NCBI GenBank assembly: GCA_958496175.1
Contig: OY292275.1
Span: forward strand, 57,613,701-57,677,700
Source: Sisyra terminalis
Lineage: Eukaryota; Arthropoda; Insecta; Neuroptera; Sisyridae
DNA: 64,000 bases
Direction: 5' to 3'
Part shown: piece after piece, positions 1 through 12,538 of the stretch
Layout: each line of letters opens with the position of its first letter
Position numbering within the stretch: the first letter of the stretch is position 1
The notes under the pieces: model-generated
Database searches by the model: none
Seen by the model: the letters and a program-made list of their open reading frames with translations, nothing else
Told to the model about the DNA's origin: nothing
Translations under genes and position numbers: made by a program

Positions 1-727
1 AAAATTCATAAGAGACCTTTTTTGTAGAGCGTTAAATTTTACGTCAGAATAATTTGATCTTAAATCTTTTCATTCATTTGTTTCCGAGAAAAAAAATTAA
101 AAGTAAAAAATCAAATAATCCCATGTTATTTAAATGGTAAAAGTAACATGATTCCGGCACGGTTTAATCAAGAAATTAAGAGCTTAATTGTATTGGATAA
201 TTTTATTTATATCTTAAACTAAAAACTCAGGGGGCGATCGCTGTAAAAAAATCAATTTGGGAAATAACGGACATCCTACTACACTATGTCCTTTGGTTCC
301 ATTTAATAAGGAAAATTCAACTTTATTCTACCTTCTATAATGATTTGATTTAAAAATAACCAAGAGAAATGTTTCCATTTTCTTATATTTTCTTTAGGTA
401 AGCAAACAATGGACATACTACCCTTAATATTTTCAATCATTAATCACAAATTGTGGAGATTTGATACCATAACATTAGGCAAAATTTAGCATTACCACTA
501 TGCAGTTATAATAAGTAAATCAACTTATTTTTTTAAACCTATGAATCTGTAAAGTATGAAACTAAATAAGAAACTATCACCAAACTAAAGAATTTCATTA
601 TTTATTGATTTAATAGGGAGAAAAAATAATTAATTAAAACCTCAATAATTTTTATAACGATCCATTACCAACTTCATTGAATTATTTATTTTTTTCAAAT
701 TTGATATCTTAAATTCAAATTACGTAC
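1..727. other. AT-rich non-coding stretch, no gene seen
   Basis: I see no coding signal here. The motif CCTTTTTTGTAGAGC near position 16-30 recurs near 10867 and 16082 and, inverted and diverged, near 15930, so the left edge probably carries a fragment of the same repeat family as the palindrome at 15.5-16.5 kb. Confidence 0.4.
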
Positions 728-812
728 CCTTCGCGAAGATGCACGATTTTCCAACTTCGTTTTTCCGAGTCGGTCCTTTCTTTAACAACGTCATGTCAGT
801 CGCCATTTTCAT
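728..812 (-). CDS. candidate first coding exon of an unidentified host gene
   Basis: On the minus strand an ATG at 812, or the better-placed ATG at 806 (context AAAATGGCG), opens a stop-free frame of about 26-28 codons. It begins MKMATDMTLLKKGPTRK and ends in CIFAK just before a GTACGT splice donor at 727-722. The segment is clearly richer in G+C than its surroundings and its codons look unbiased by the local AT drift, which is what draws attention to it. I do not recognise the peptide. The rest of the gene would lie off the left edge of the window. It could also be a chance open frame in a conserved non-coding block; the plus strand also carries a 44-codon frame from an ATG at 739. The exon call is inference from the start context, donor and composition. 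Confidence 0.35.
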
Positions 813-1277
813 CAACTTGTTGATCAATTTAAGCCGAATTAAAATGCTCAATAAATCAATAAAATTGTGAGAAAAACTTTTAAAAAGTAGTGTTGTGTGT
901 TAAGCAATAGTTTATTTAAGTGATGCACTTTGATTTTTTTAGTTTTATGTAAGTAAATCATGCAAATTATCGATCAATTTCTAACCTATCAAACGCCATA
1001 TGAAACTTCTAATGGAAAACCGACGCTTCATTTTGTCTGTGGCAATTAAGTATTTTTTCTATTCAAAACTTAATGAGAAGAGTTCTTATGAAAGATTATC
1101 ATTTGGAATTAGATTTTCGAGCTTTTTTTAATAAAAAATCGATGAAAATCACAACCACATAGAGCACAATCCACTATTTCTATTTGCAGCACATTGTTAC
1201 ATTTAAAACATAGATTTCTTATTTTTTTTACATATTTACTTTTTTTATATAAAACTAATATTTATTACTTGTTTTAG

Positions 1278-1368
1278 GTGTTTTTGTGCAGTGCTTTTGG
1301 ATTTAAATGATCTTCCTGCTGCTCACATTTTCCGGAGGAGGAATCGAGTTGCAGTTTGCGGCTGTTGA
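1278..1368 (+). CDS. candidate terminal coding exon, unidentified gene
   Basis: A T-rich run ending in TTTTAG (1273-1277) looks like a splice acceptor. It is followed by a frame of 29 codons starting CFCAVLLDLNDLPAAH and ending in TGA at 1366-1368. An AATAAA polyadenylation signal follows at 1575-1580. Base composition is richer in G+C than the flanks. On the minus strand the same block has an acceptor-like CATCTTAG near 1383 and an open frame of similar length, so the strand is uncertain. No family is recognised. Transcript evidence would decide between a real exon, an untranslated exon and chance. Confidence 0.25.
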
Positions 1369-1599
1369 AAACTTCTTCAAGCTAAGATGCAAGTTTTTAT
1401 TGTTTTAAAAAGTTTGGAAATCTATCAATCGCAACTTTTTGGACATGAATTCTGGAGTTTTAAACGATCTTAATCAAAGAAGCAACCATAACCATAGCTC
1501 CGGGCAATTGATTCCGGCGTTACAATTGGACTATGTACTTTGAAAAAGCAGTCTAAAGAAAAAGGAAAATGAAGAATAAAACTTTTCGATATTTTGCTT

Positions 1600-3239
1600 A
1601 GTTTTTGAGTCATCACTACTTAAAGTTTTAGAAATTTTTGATAATTATCTCAAGTTTTCACTATCTCCATTATATTCCGTGGTTATAATTCGTAAGGAAC
1701 ACTTTGGCCCTTATATCCACTACTCTGAATTAAAGTTCTACTCTCTACTGTTTTTAATTTTAACAGTTGGTTTTACTTTTAAACATGGAAATGAATATTT
1801 TTAAACAAATAACTATTTTACGTAACTATTGTTAGTTATAGTTGGTTCTGCCAAGCACTATTAACTATCATTTCCTGACGTTTTACGGTGCTTCCTATCT
1901 TCAGTTTTGCGTTCTTATTTAGTACACAAAACAATAGTTTACCTTATTCTTTGTAGTTATTGTTGCACTTTTATGTATTAGGTAAAGTAATAAAGTCTCT
2001 ATTGGAGACGTAGTACTAAGCGTAATCTATTGTATAAGTCTATCGAAGCTAAAATCTTTAAGTATCGATATCTCGAAAACTAAGCAAAATATGGAATATA
2101 TATATTTCTTATTTTCATTTTATTTTAAGCTTTTCTATCAAAATACATCAAATTGTGGCACCACGAAAAATCATACTTTCTTCTAGCTCCGTAACCGAAA
2201 CTATCGGAAAACTAGATTTTTTTTTGTATACCGTTTCAGATCTGAACATTATAAATGCATCCAAATTTCAATTGCAACTTGATAGATTGTTACCATTTTT
2301 AAATGATTGACCAAATAGTTACGATTGTTGCAAATTCCAAACTTTATTTCATTGTCATATGAAGTTTTTAAAACTTCTAAAACTACTTAAGATTTTATGA
2401 ATATTTTCTCAAACGTTTAGCAAAGAAAATTTCTCTCCTTATTAATTTTGTCGTATAAAAGAAAATTGCCTATTTTTTTAAGGTTTAAAAATAGCTCTTC
2501 ATAACTATTTGTAAAAATGGGAACCTCAAAACTTAAAAATAATTTAGTTTTAAAGTGTTTTTTTTATTTCAATTATTTATGAACTAAAAAATGCTCACAT
2601 TTTCATCAATAATTCTGCCATTAAATAATTGTATAAGAGCCGCTTAAAGCCAAACTGCTGTTAGTCATAATTTTGAATTTTCCACTTTTATTAGTGGAAA
2701 CAATTCCTTGGGAAATTTATTGTTTATTGGAAAAAGAAAGTAAGTCTAAGCTTCATTATTGTGTCGGCAAAAATCTGGTCAAAAACACCTTGTACATGGG
2801 ATTTTTCGACAACTATTTGGATTAAAGTTAATACATTTCCAAATCACAATAATATTGACACTACTTTGGCTTTAAGCGGATTAAACAGAGGATTTTAAAT
2901 TGAGAAAATTATAGATCAATTCATTTGAATACTCCACTGCAACTTTTGATATTGTGGTTTACTGCACAGAAAATATAAATGTCTAGTTTTTTAAGTAAAC
3001 GCAAAATCGATCTACATAAGAATCAATGTAGGAATAATACCAATAACTTACTTGTTATTAATAAGCAATAGTCAAATGAGTCTTTCTCTTTGAAGGGCTT
3101 AAAAGCTCACCAATAAATAGTAGTAAAGCTGGTGGAAAAATCTATGCAAAGTATACGAGGTAAAAGTAGATTTTCGATATTCAAATACTATGACTAAACA
3201 GATAAATTTCAAGGTACTTTATATTAAATTTTAAGCAGA
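1600..3239. other. AT-rich non-coding stretch
   Basis: No open frame of useful length, recognisable repeat end or RNA gene was found. It reads like intron or intergenic DNA. Confidence 0.4.
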
Positions 3240-3770
3240 TTACTGATAATAATCTAGAAAAAATGGAGATAGTAAGAAATGTTAAAATGATAATATTTTC
3301 TTCAAAATAAAATGGGTTTCAAACTATTATTGCAATGCATTTAAATTCTTTAACTCATGAATAATAGATTAACGAAATCCAAATCAGATCTCAAGTAGGA
3401 ATCTAGAAATGAATGAAGATAGTAACAAGTGTTAAAATTATAATATTCTCTTCAAAATAAATCAGGTTTCAAACTACTACTGAAATGCGTAAAAATCCTT
3501 TATCTCATGAATAATAGATTTATGAGATCCTTATCAGATCTCAGATAAGGATCTACAAAAGAGTGAGGATATTAATAAGTGTTAAAATGATAATATTCTC
3601 TTCAAAATAAAACAGGTGTCAAACTAATATTGAAATGCGTAAAAATTCTTTAGCACTTAAACAATAGATTAACGAGATCCATATCAGATCTCAGGTAGGA
3701 ATCTTGAAGGTTGAGGAGATTGTAAACATTGTTCAAAAAAAAGGTAATCTCATTAAACGTAAACTGGTTT
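3240..3770. repeat. tandem repeat, about 150-bp unit, about 3.5 copies
   Basis: Units beginning near 3254, 3401, 3550 and 3699 share the blocks AATCTAGAAA, GTTAAAATGATAATATTCTC, CTTCAAAATAAA and CAGATCTCA with moderate divergence. There is no coding capacity. The last unit is incomplete and runs into unrelated sequence near 3770. Confidence 0.8.
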
Positions 3771-4411
3771 TGAAACTATTTTGAACGGTAACATAAACAT
3801 TTCTATAATAATTTGAATATTTTTTGAACTTGCATACCATTGCAAAGTTAGTTTTTATCAGTATATTTTTTATATACAAAGACTTAAAAATTTAGATTTG
3901 TGATTTATATCACGATTTTGTTAATATTTGCTGCCTTTAAAGGTATTAAATACAGTTTTATTGCAGTGGTCTTCTTTGTATTTAAGATACGAACTTTATG
4001 AGCCCCTTTACACTACTAGTAGGCATTTGCATGATTTTGCCTTGATGTTGCCTTAACCCCTTAACCAGTAATGAATTGCATTAGAAAACCGGATATTAAG
4101 TAATTTTTACAACTAATGGTACTTTTTAAATGTTCTGTAAGGATATTATGGAGGTACAATCGAAGACAAAAGTACATAAAAATAGAAATTCATGAATAAT
4201 TACGTCGAATAAAATACTATAAGGCGTGTGACAAAGACAAATTATGCGTCTCATTTTTGTCTAACCTATTACTATCATACTACCAAATACTATCTCTGCT
4301 TATACTATATATAAAATGGTAGGTCTGAACTCACTACAGTGTCTCATTTTTGTCTAACCCATTACTATTATACTACAAAATACTATCACTAATTATACTA
4401 TATATGAAACG

Positions 4412-5640
4412 GTAGGTCTCAACTCACTACATTGTTGCGCACTTTTTATACTTATTAATTTGTCAAGTAAAAAGCAAATTTTTGATCTGTTTATAATTTT
4501 TATCTTAAGCACCATAAAGTGAATTAAAATAATTTTCGGAAAAATTAATTCTTTAAAGTTTATTCTACATATTATAAAAGCTCGGGATTCCCTGTAACAT
4601 TTTTTTTGCTTACATAATTAAATTTGGTCTCTTCGGTTATTGAATCTCCATAAGATTTCGTTTAAAATCTTAATATTTTTAAATTGCAATTACTTTTTAA
4701 CTACTAAGTCAATCGGTTTGAAATTTTCACAGGAGCTTTAGCTTGTTGCTTGAGCTTGACCTATCTACTTAATATCCTTAAGAATCATGTTTCTATTTTA
4801 ATGCTTTTATCAATAGATTTTTAAGTGCCAATGATCAATCACCTGAAAGCTTCTATAGTTTAGGAAAGATGTGCTTAAAATTTTGCTTCAGCTATTGAAG
4901 AACTAGATGCTTTTTTTCAGTTTTAATTATATTATATACTATATTTATATATTTGAATAAAATCCCACGAAACCTGTAACGTAAACCTTCATTATATGAT
5001 CGGAAAGTATTAAACTATAGTACCAAAAAAGTATATATAAAACTGTAGATCTCAGCTCACTAAATTGTTGCACACTCTTTATACACTTATTAATTTATCT
5101 GCTAAAAAGCACATTTTTGGTCTGTTAATAATGTTTTTCTTAAGTAATGTATAGTGAATTGAAACAATCGTCTACAAAATTAATTCTTTAGTGTATTCTA
5201 CATATTTTGAAAGTTTGGGATTCTCTGTAGCATTTTTTTTGCTTACAAAATTAAATTTAGTCTATTCGGTTACCGATTTTCCATAAGATTACATTTAAAA
5301 TTTTAATATTTTTAAATTGCAATAACTTTTTAACGGCTTAGTGAATCAAATACTTTAGCTCGAAGCATTTTGACATATCTCCATAATATCTTTAAGAACC
5401 TTACTTTTATTTTAATGCTTTTATCAATAGAGCTTTAAGTTGCAATGATCACCTGAAAGCTTCTATAGTTTAGGAAAGATGTGCTAAAAATTTTACTTCA
5501 GCTATTGAAAAACTAGGTAAATTTCAGTTTTAACTATATTATTATATTTATATATTTGTAGCGTAAACCTTCATTATATGATCGAAAAGTATTAAAATAT
5601 AGTTCCAAAAAAGCAGTTACCATTGTAAAATATCTTTCGT
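4412..5640. repeat. two-copy direct repeat, about 630 bp per unit
   Basis: The segment from about 4412 and that from about 5043 can be read side by side through ACTCACTA, TTGCTTACA, TTTTTAAATTGCAATAA and CACCTGAAAGCTTCTATAG. The copies differ by scattered substitutions and small indels, so the duplication is not recent. Just upstream, 4256-4440 holds a shorter duplication of about 92 bp containing ATTACTAT, TACTATATAT and GGTAGGTCT, whose end overlaps the first long unit. No gene is seen. Confidence 0.75.
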
Positions 5641-7106
5641 TTCGTTTAACAATTGAAAATTGAACGAATAAATCTTTGAAAAAATATGGAAAAAAGAGCG
5701 TAGAGTGTGGGAAAATGTAAAAATGTCAAGAAGATGTCAGCAAGGAAGAATAAATTAATCAATATGACGGAAATCAAGTGGTGGAAATTGCATATGCATT
5801 CCTATTATATTATGATATCGGTGCATTCTGTTGGTGCATATTTCACATTTACATATTGATGTAGGTCACCTCACAATCACAAAGCGTTTATTTCCCATCT
5901 CGAATTTAGTATTCATTGGTTTTGGCCTCTATTATGGTCTGCGCGCCTCGTCGGTCCACAATGCAAGCCTGAATAACTCTCACATTGCCGTTTTTCAAGA
6001 CATTTAATTCACATTGTGTTTATGAGGCGAATTGCATTCAACTTTATATATATATATTCTTATATATACGTTTCCTTCTGCGACCATATGCACATATATA
6101 TTCAGATACAATTTGCATTTAAATTTTTTCCAACGAAAATTTATACTTTCTTGTTTTTTGGCATTCGGATTTCGATCGTAAATTTATTTTATTGGAGTCA
6201 TTTGTACAGATTTCTAATAAGATTTTGAGAAAAAAAAGCTTAAGAGCTTTGTTCGAGATTCGCCAATAAAATCATTTTCCCAAAATGAGCTTTATATCTT
6301 AATTTTAATAAAGCCTTTGTCATCCAATGCCAATATCAAACAATATTAAAACTTTATTATAAAAAAGCAATCAGAAAATATATTTTTAAACATATCGCCC
6401 AATAAAATCTACCACGATAAATTTCAAACGATTTAATTTTCAACCTAAAAGCTTAACAAGCTCAATGTGATCATCAAATAAAACAGTCGACAAATTATCA
6501 TAAATTATGTCCGAATAAATATTAAACTGTTGTTTTATTTTTTCGACCACATAATTCTTTTTGTAAAAGCAAACTTAATTTTTCAAAATTTGTGTTTATT
6601 TGTTTTATGGGTTACAGTAAATTTGTTTAGCTAGCACCGAATAATGGAACTGTTTGGTGCAAAGTAATTTAACTGTTATTAAGCTCTAATAAATTCCTCA
6701 TTAACAGCATTAAACACAATTTATTCAATTATTTAAATTTATAGGTAAATGTGAAGCTTTAATCACTGCTTTTATCAGTGTTTCAGACACAAGTATGTGT
6801 TTGCTATGTAGTGCAAAGACATGCTAATGAATTTAATATTTTTTTTCAATTGCAGTTTATAGATATTATTCATAGCGAGTATGTCTCATATTTGAAAAAT
6901 TAAATTATTGAACATATGAAAAATAATAGTAAGTGCAAAGATATTTTTCTGGAAACTTAGCATAGCTTTGCCTTATTTTATCAGCTTATAACTACTTTTT
7001 TAGCATTGAACAAATTAGTATTACTAAACTAAACTATAGCTTAATAACTATTGATATTATTACAAATAAGAAGCTTTAAAATTCTTATTATAAGTATGTA
7101 TTAGAA
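5641..7106. other. AT-rich non-coding stretch
   Basis: A 70-codon frame at 6016-6228 is low-complexity (I, Y, F rich) and has no homology that I recognise. A G+C-richer patch near 5936-5990 has no open frame supported by splice signals. Nothing else stands out. Confidence 0.35.
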
Positions 7107-7349
7107 CAGGGATAATAAACTGTTTTCAGGCATAGGCCAAATTTTGTTCATATTTTTTTTAGTACAAACTCGTGGTCCACTACTGGGAATGGGGCCTATT
7201 TACAAAAATTTTTTTGTATATAAAAGTATTTTGTATATATAAAGTCTTTTTTTACAAAAATAACTAATAAAAAGTTGCCTAATCGTGGGTCAATTAAAAA
7301 GCTCGCGGGGGTCAATGTTGGACCCACGGGTCATAGGCTCGCCATACTG
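7107..7349. mobile_element. small hAT-like non-autonomous element
   Basis: The left end reads CAGGGATAATAAACTG. The right end, reverse complemented, reads CAGTATGGCGAGCCTATGAC, so both ends begin with the CAG typical of hAT elements, although internal inverted-repeat similarity is weak. The flanking 8-mers, TATTAGAA on the left and TGTTAAAA on the right, agree at 6 of 8 positions, consistent with an old 8-bp target duplication. The interior includes the palindromic ACCCACGGGT typical of hAT MITEs. It encodes no protein. Confidence 0.5.
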
Positions 7350-8285
7350 TGTTAAAATGTATACAAATTAATTATAATACAAAAAGCTCAAGATGCTATT
7401 AAGGAATAAAAAATTTTGATGTATAAATGCAGATATTAATAAAAATAGCAGATATTTTAATTTTAACGTTCACATGTTTTCATGGGATCTAATCTGTGGA
7501 ACTTAGATGGGGTAGATAAGGCTTAGAAAAAATTATTTAAATAGCATATCGATTTAGATTTTATAGTTTGTCATTGTTTGTTTAAGAAATTGAAAATATT
7601 TCTTTTTTAAACCAAAATATGATGTTTGTTTATCCCACTAGCTTAAAAGCCTTAGCTGTTATTTTCACAATAAGCCCAATGATTTTATGTCCTACCAAAG
7701 TACCTTCTATTGCAGGGTCAGATATGAAAACAAAATAGATGAAGAACTTTAGGTAATCGCTACTTTAAGCTTCGTCTCCTTTTTAATTTGAGCTTTTGAT
7801 TTGGATCTTTTATCTCATTGCGCATTTCTTTTTAATTCTTCACAAAAATCTTATTAATCAAATTTAAGATAAGAGATTTGGATTTCTTATTATCATTTTG
7901 AAAAATTGTAGATGTAGTAAGAGCTTTGGATATTGTTCAATGGGAATATTTTTTATAGATATATACCAATCGTTTGATTCAAATTTATTGGATCAATTTC
8001 TTAAATTTTTGGAGGCTTAATCTATATTTGAATATATATATATATAATCTATATATATTGCACCATTACTAGAGGAGAGATTTATCTCAAAAATTTTCTT
8101 TCGAGAAAGCGGCGTTTGAAAAAATATCATTTTAAGCCTTATAGTGCTAATAAAACAAAATGAAAGAGGAACTTTAGGTACTTGGTACTTCAAGCTTTGA
8201 AGTTTTTGTTTAGAATTTTTGGTTTGGAACTTTTATTTCAATATTTTTATTTTTTCCTTTAAAGTCACAAAAACCTTATTTATAA
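7350..8285. other. AT-rich non-coding stretch
   Basis: A (TA)n run lies near 8034-8060. No gene or element boundary is visible up to the Helitron that follows. Confidence 0.35.
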
Positions 8286-9294
8286 CTAGCTGATCCCCGC
8301 GACTTCGTCTGCGTAACGTAAATAGATATGTTGGAAATAGATAGAAAGCGTGGAAGGAAATTCGAATATTTTATTTATTTTCAATAACAATAATTGATTT
8401 TCAAATTTTTCTAAATACCGAAGAAAAGTTGGTTTGGAAGATTTTATTTTTTGATTGATAATGAAATATATGACAAAAAATCGCTCCCTTAATGTTAAAT
8501 AATTGCTTCAGGTCACAATCATTGGTTGATAAAAATTAGATTTTAAAAAAGTTTGATTGTTGAAAAACAAACAAAAATTAAAAACTGCCTCTTTGGTATA
8601 AGTACCTACTACCTAAACTTTCATACTAATTAAGTGAAATGAAGTTATTTAAAATGTTGTTATTAAAATGATATAACAAAAACAGACACTTATTATTAAT
8701 TCATTATTTATTTATTTTTAACACTTATTAAATTCAAAATTTCGATTGTTGATTAACTCTACATTTTCTCATACAAACTTAGTGACCTCTTTTACTCTTT
8801 TGGGGTAGAAATTTAAAAAAAAAACCATTACGCTGTTAACATCAATTATGTGTTTTGTATATATAAAGGTTTGTTTCAAAGAGGCAATTTTTTTAAATTT
8901 AAATTAAATTAACTGTGCTCTTTATCAGTTCTACTAAAAATATTTTTACAGATTATTTTCTAACATTTAATTACCTTTTCAATGTTATATAACTCACCTG
9001 TCTAGTGTAAAAGTTTCTGCTTTCATCCCTAAGGAATACCTTCCCTTATTATTTTTTGGAATGATAAGTAGCCTATAGTCTGTGGGAAATTGTGTTGTAT
9101 CTTAATACCAAATTTCATTAAATTTGGTTGTTCCGTTCTTTAGTTAAATCGGGACACACAGACAGACAGACAGACAAAAATTTTAAAAATGTTAAATTTG
9201 GAGTACGGGCCTCTTGAAACAAATATTTACCCTAAAATTGGGTTCAAAATCAAAATGTACAGACAGACGTAAGAATTTTATATTTTAGTATAGA
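8286..9294 (-). mobile_element. non-autonomous Helitron, minus orientation
   Basis: Read on the minus strand, the element starts TCTATACTAAAATATAAAAT at 9294 and ends ...GGGGATCAGCTAG at 8286. These match the Helitron hallmarks: a 5' TC and a 3' CTRR followed by host T. The base before TC is A, so insertion between A and T is intact. Near the 3' end, GCAGACGAAGTCGCGG contains a short GCG/CGC hairpin. A (CTGT)n microsatellite lies just inside the 5' end (near 9158-9176, read as GACA on the plus strand). No helicase is encoded, so mobilisation must have relied on an autonomous relative. The same family is present at 41592-42516. Confidence 0.85.
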
Positions 9295-12200
9295 TGTGAA
9301 GATACGATCTTTGGATTTCTTATTATCATTTTTTGGAAAGTTTGAGTTGTAGTTAGAGCTTTGGAAGTTTTTCATTGGGAATACTTTTGTAGGCTTCAAC
9401 CACTGGTATGTTTTAAATTTATTGGACTAATGTCTTAATTTTTGAAGTTATAATCCATATGTTTTATATGAGTATATTGATTGAGTACATTGATAATATA
9501 CTTTAAATGAGATAAAATACTATAAAATAGATAAAATACTTTGAAGAAGTATTTCTTTCTATTAGGATACTTTAATTGAGTATTTTTTTATTTACTTCAT
9601 CAGAACCAACTATGAAATTATATAGATTATTAGTTATGAAAATTATAAGAACAAGAAAAAGAAAGAAGGACAAGAAAAAGTTAGTTAACAAATAATTTAT
9701 TTGAAAATACGATTTAAATTTTCGAGCATATGTCCTAAAAGAAATATATCCTATAGATAGGATATAAATATAGATCTATATTTATATCTCTCTATATTAT
9801 CTGTATCCTATAGACTAAAAGAAATACACCAATAATAATTTAAGCCTAGATTTTATAATTTTTCCAGCAAAACGGACGAGTGACCGCTAATATTGCATTA
9901 TAACATAAACATTTGATGCATTTTACAATACTTACATTTTGTCACTAATTAAAGTTTGTATTGTATTCTTCCTTCCTACTTAAAGTTCAACATTTAGTCT
10001 TAAAAATTATTCCTTGAAAAATTTCTTTTTTCATTTTAAATCCATTACTCTTTCATTCTTTTTCTGTTGCTTTTTTTGATTTTTTTTCCATAACTATATC
10101 TAAGAAATTATAAAATTTTCTAGTCTTTTTCCTAAATTCTTCTCCAACACCTAAGATATTTTCATTTTCTTTCGCATACTTTATCAAAATAAGTGAAAAT
10201 TCATTAGTTAATCATTTCTCCTTCATGCTTTTAAGACAACCAAAAACGTCACCCTTCTTTTTATTGTTTCAATTATTCTTTCGCCTTTCTCCATTCTACT
10301 TTTCATCATTTTCCTTGTTATTTCTCAGTTTCTTTTGCCTGTTAACAGTTATTTTCCATTCCATCTATTGTGTTTCACCTAATTGCTTGGCTCTATTTAT
10401 TGTAAGACAACCCAACTTATATGATCTAATACATCAGAGGCAACCAAACTTTCTTTTAGCTGAAAAAAAAAATCCTATTTTACATGAAAATTTTGGGAAA
10501 ACTTTTTGAAAAGAATTAAATTAAAAGAAAATCTTATTGAAGATTTTTTATGTCAATTCTATTGTTCATCAGAATCTTACGATTTATAAATTGATCCATT
10601 ACTTATAACATTACTATTAAAAAGAAGGATCTATCGTTTAATTATCGTTGATCTAGTATTTGAATTACTTTTGTCAATGATTTTTTTATTAAAGAATGCG
10701 TTTTACTTAAGAAATTTTTTAAAGTGGTAAAAGTCCTGGAGGACTTATTTCGTATTTAAAAAATGACCAATTTTTAAGCAAAATTTAGTGCTTGCTTTTT
10801 TTAGTGCTTCGCGCTCTGTCGATAAATCATTATTTTTCAATGGACTAATCAAAAAATGTTATCAGTCCTTTTTTGTAGAGCATTTAATTCTCTATAAAGA
10901 TAAGAGAAGAGATTTATTATTTAAATAGTCATTTGAACGATATAAAAATCAGAAGAAGTAAAAATAACTTTTCCCATGTTATTCTTATGGGAAATAAAAA
11001 AAATACGATGAGGACAACCTTAATATTAATATTAAGAACTGAAATTTTAACTGGTGTCTTTTACGTCAAAACAAATTTTTTCAGCCTGTTTGCAAGAAAT
11101 TTTTTTTTTTTTGAATCATCCTAATGTTTATATTATGTTTATATATTAGATGCCAGAAAAGTCACAATACGCGATGAAACGTAACGGAATCGAAAAACAA
11201 TAAATTTAATTGATCCATAAAATCTGAAAAATATGTTTTTTATCAATTTATCTATTAATATTTTTGTCCAAGATAAATTAACTTCTAAAGTGATTTACCA
11301 ATGTGAATCCTTAAAAAAAAATTGGTATATCATTCATTTAATGATCCATAAAGTTTAATATAATCTTTTTCATTCACTTCAAAATCAAATCTTTATGTAG
11401 CCCTTTTTTTTTTGAAAGCTTTGAAAAAAAAGCTTATTATTTCATCTTTATTAAGTCTATTTGTTGTATACACAAGGGTGACTTACTTTAGTTAAACTTC
11501 AAAAGGTGAAAACTATGTTAATGTTCCATATGCATGTCTTACATTCATTTTGAAAAGACTGTTAGAACTTTTATTTGATTTGTCTGCAATAATTCAACGT
11601 TTTAACGTTGTTTTTCTCAAACAATATACACTCCAATTACAAAACTTTGTTAATAATTTAGTAAAAAAAAAAAAGACAAAAGAGAAATGGAGATAAGAAA
11701 AAAAAAATAATTATTCTAATCTAAGTGAACAATCTAAGATGGCAATAATTTAGAAAAGTCGTAAAAAGTATATATGGATCGTAGTACGGGGGAGAGATAA
11801 TATTTTTCGTTTTCGTTTCTCGTTTTGGCTGAATGAAGGCAAAGTTTCATACATGATACATGAGGTTGTTTACTTTTTGTTTCGGAAATTATCTTTGATC
11901 TGTATAAAATTGGCAAATAAGTGGTGCATTTTTACAACGGAGGGGTTTTTGTGTGTGTATGTTGGTGGATGGGGAGGATTGAGTCTATATGAGGCGTTTA
12001 TATGTCATATATGAGAGATTGGATGGGACGATAAGAATGTCGTTGGTGGCCCCACAGAACTTGTTAACAACTAAAGATAAGCCAACATATTGTTTGGACA
12101 GAAACGTCTCGTAGATTCATTTCAGATTTGGCTCCGAATCAGTTTTAATGTTGATTTAAATCTTTTTGATGAGCCATTCGTAGAAGATGTTGATTTTATC

Positions 12201-12470
12201 AAATAAATTGCGAATTTGTTTGCGACGTGCTTTCCTATTATATGTTCCTTATATCTTTCCAACAGTGAGTGCCAACTAACTTCTCGGAGACATATGTTTT
12301 CTTGTAATCGAGTTATGTGAAATAGATGTGTGTTGAAAATGTTATTTGTGCACGACAACGTCGTCGGTCGTATCTCGAGTTTCTCGAACTTAACAAACAC
12401 CAAATAATGCGACTACCTTAAACAAATTTTAAAACTTATACATTGTGTATAATTCGAGCAAAACTATACA
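9295..12470. other. AT-rich non-coding stretch with pyrimidine-rich tract
   Basis: From about 9940 to 10400 the plus strand is strongly C/T biased, which produces a low-complexity 94-codon frame (10225-10509) that I do not regard as a gene. The CCTTTTTTGTAGAGC motif recurs near 10867, and ATTAATATTAAGAA near 11023 also resembles the arm of the 15.5-16.5 kb palindrome, so a remnant of that family probably lies at about 10860-11110. A 93-codon minus-strand frame at 12122-12403 has no recognisable family and no clear splice context. Confidence 0.35.
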
Positions 12471-12538
12471 GACTATACACACTTCACATCACATGGGTTT
12501 GAAGCACAGCTTTATTGCATCGCCGACATATAAATTAC
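12471..12538 (+). repeat. left copy of a 68-bp flanking duplication
   Basis: The 68-bp segment beginning GACTATACACACTTCACATC and ending TATAAATTAC is repeated at 13642-13709 with a single mismatch (C versus A after TTTGAAG). It directly abuts the left end of the inverted-repeat element at 12539. The near-identity suggests that both copies arose from one event. Confidence 0.9.

Noticed and set aside
10225..10509. 94-codon plus-strand open frame
   Set aside because: It lies in a pyrimidine-rich tract and consists largely of F, L and S; composition explains the lack of stops.
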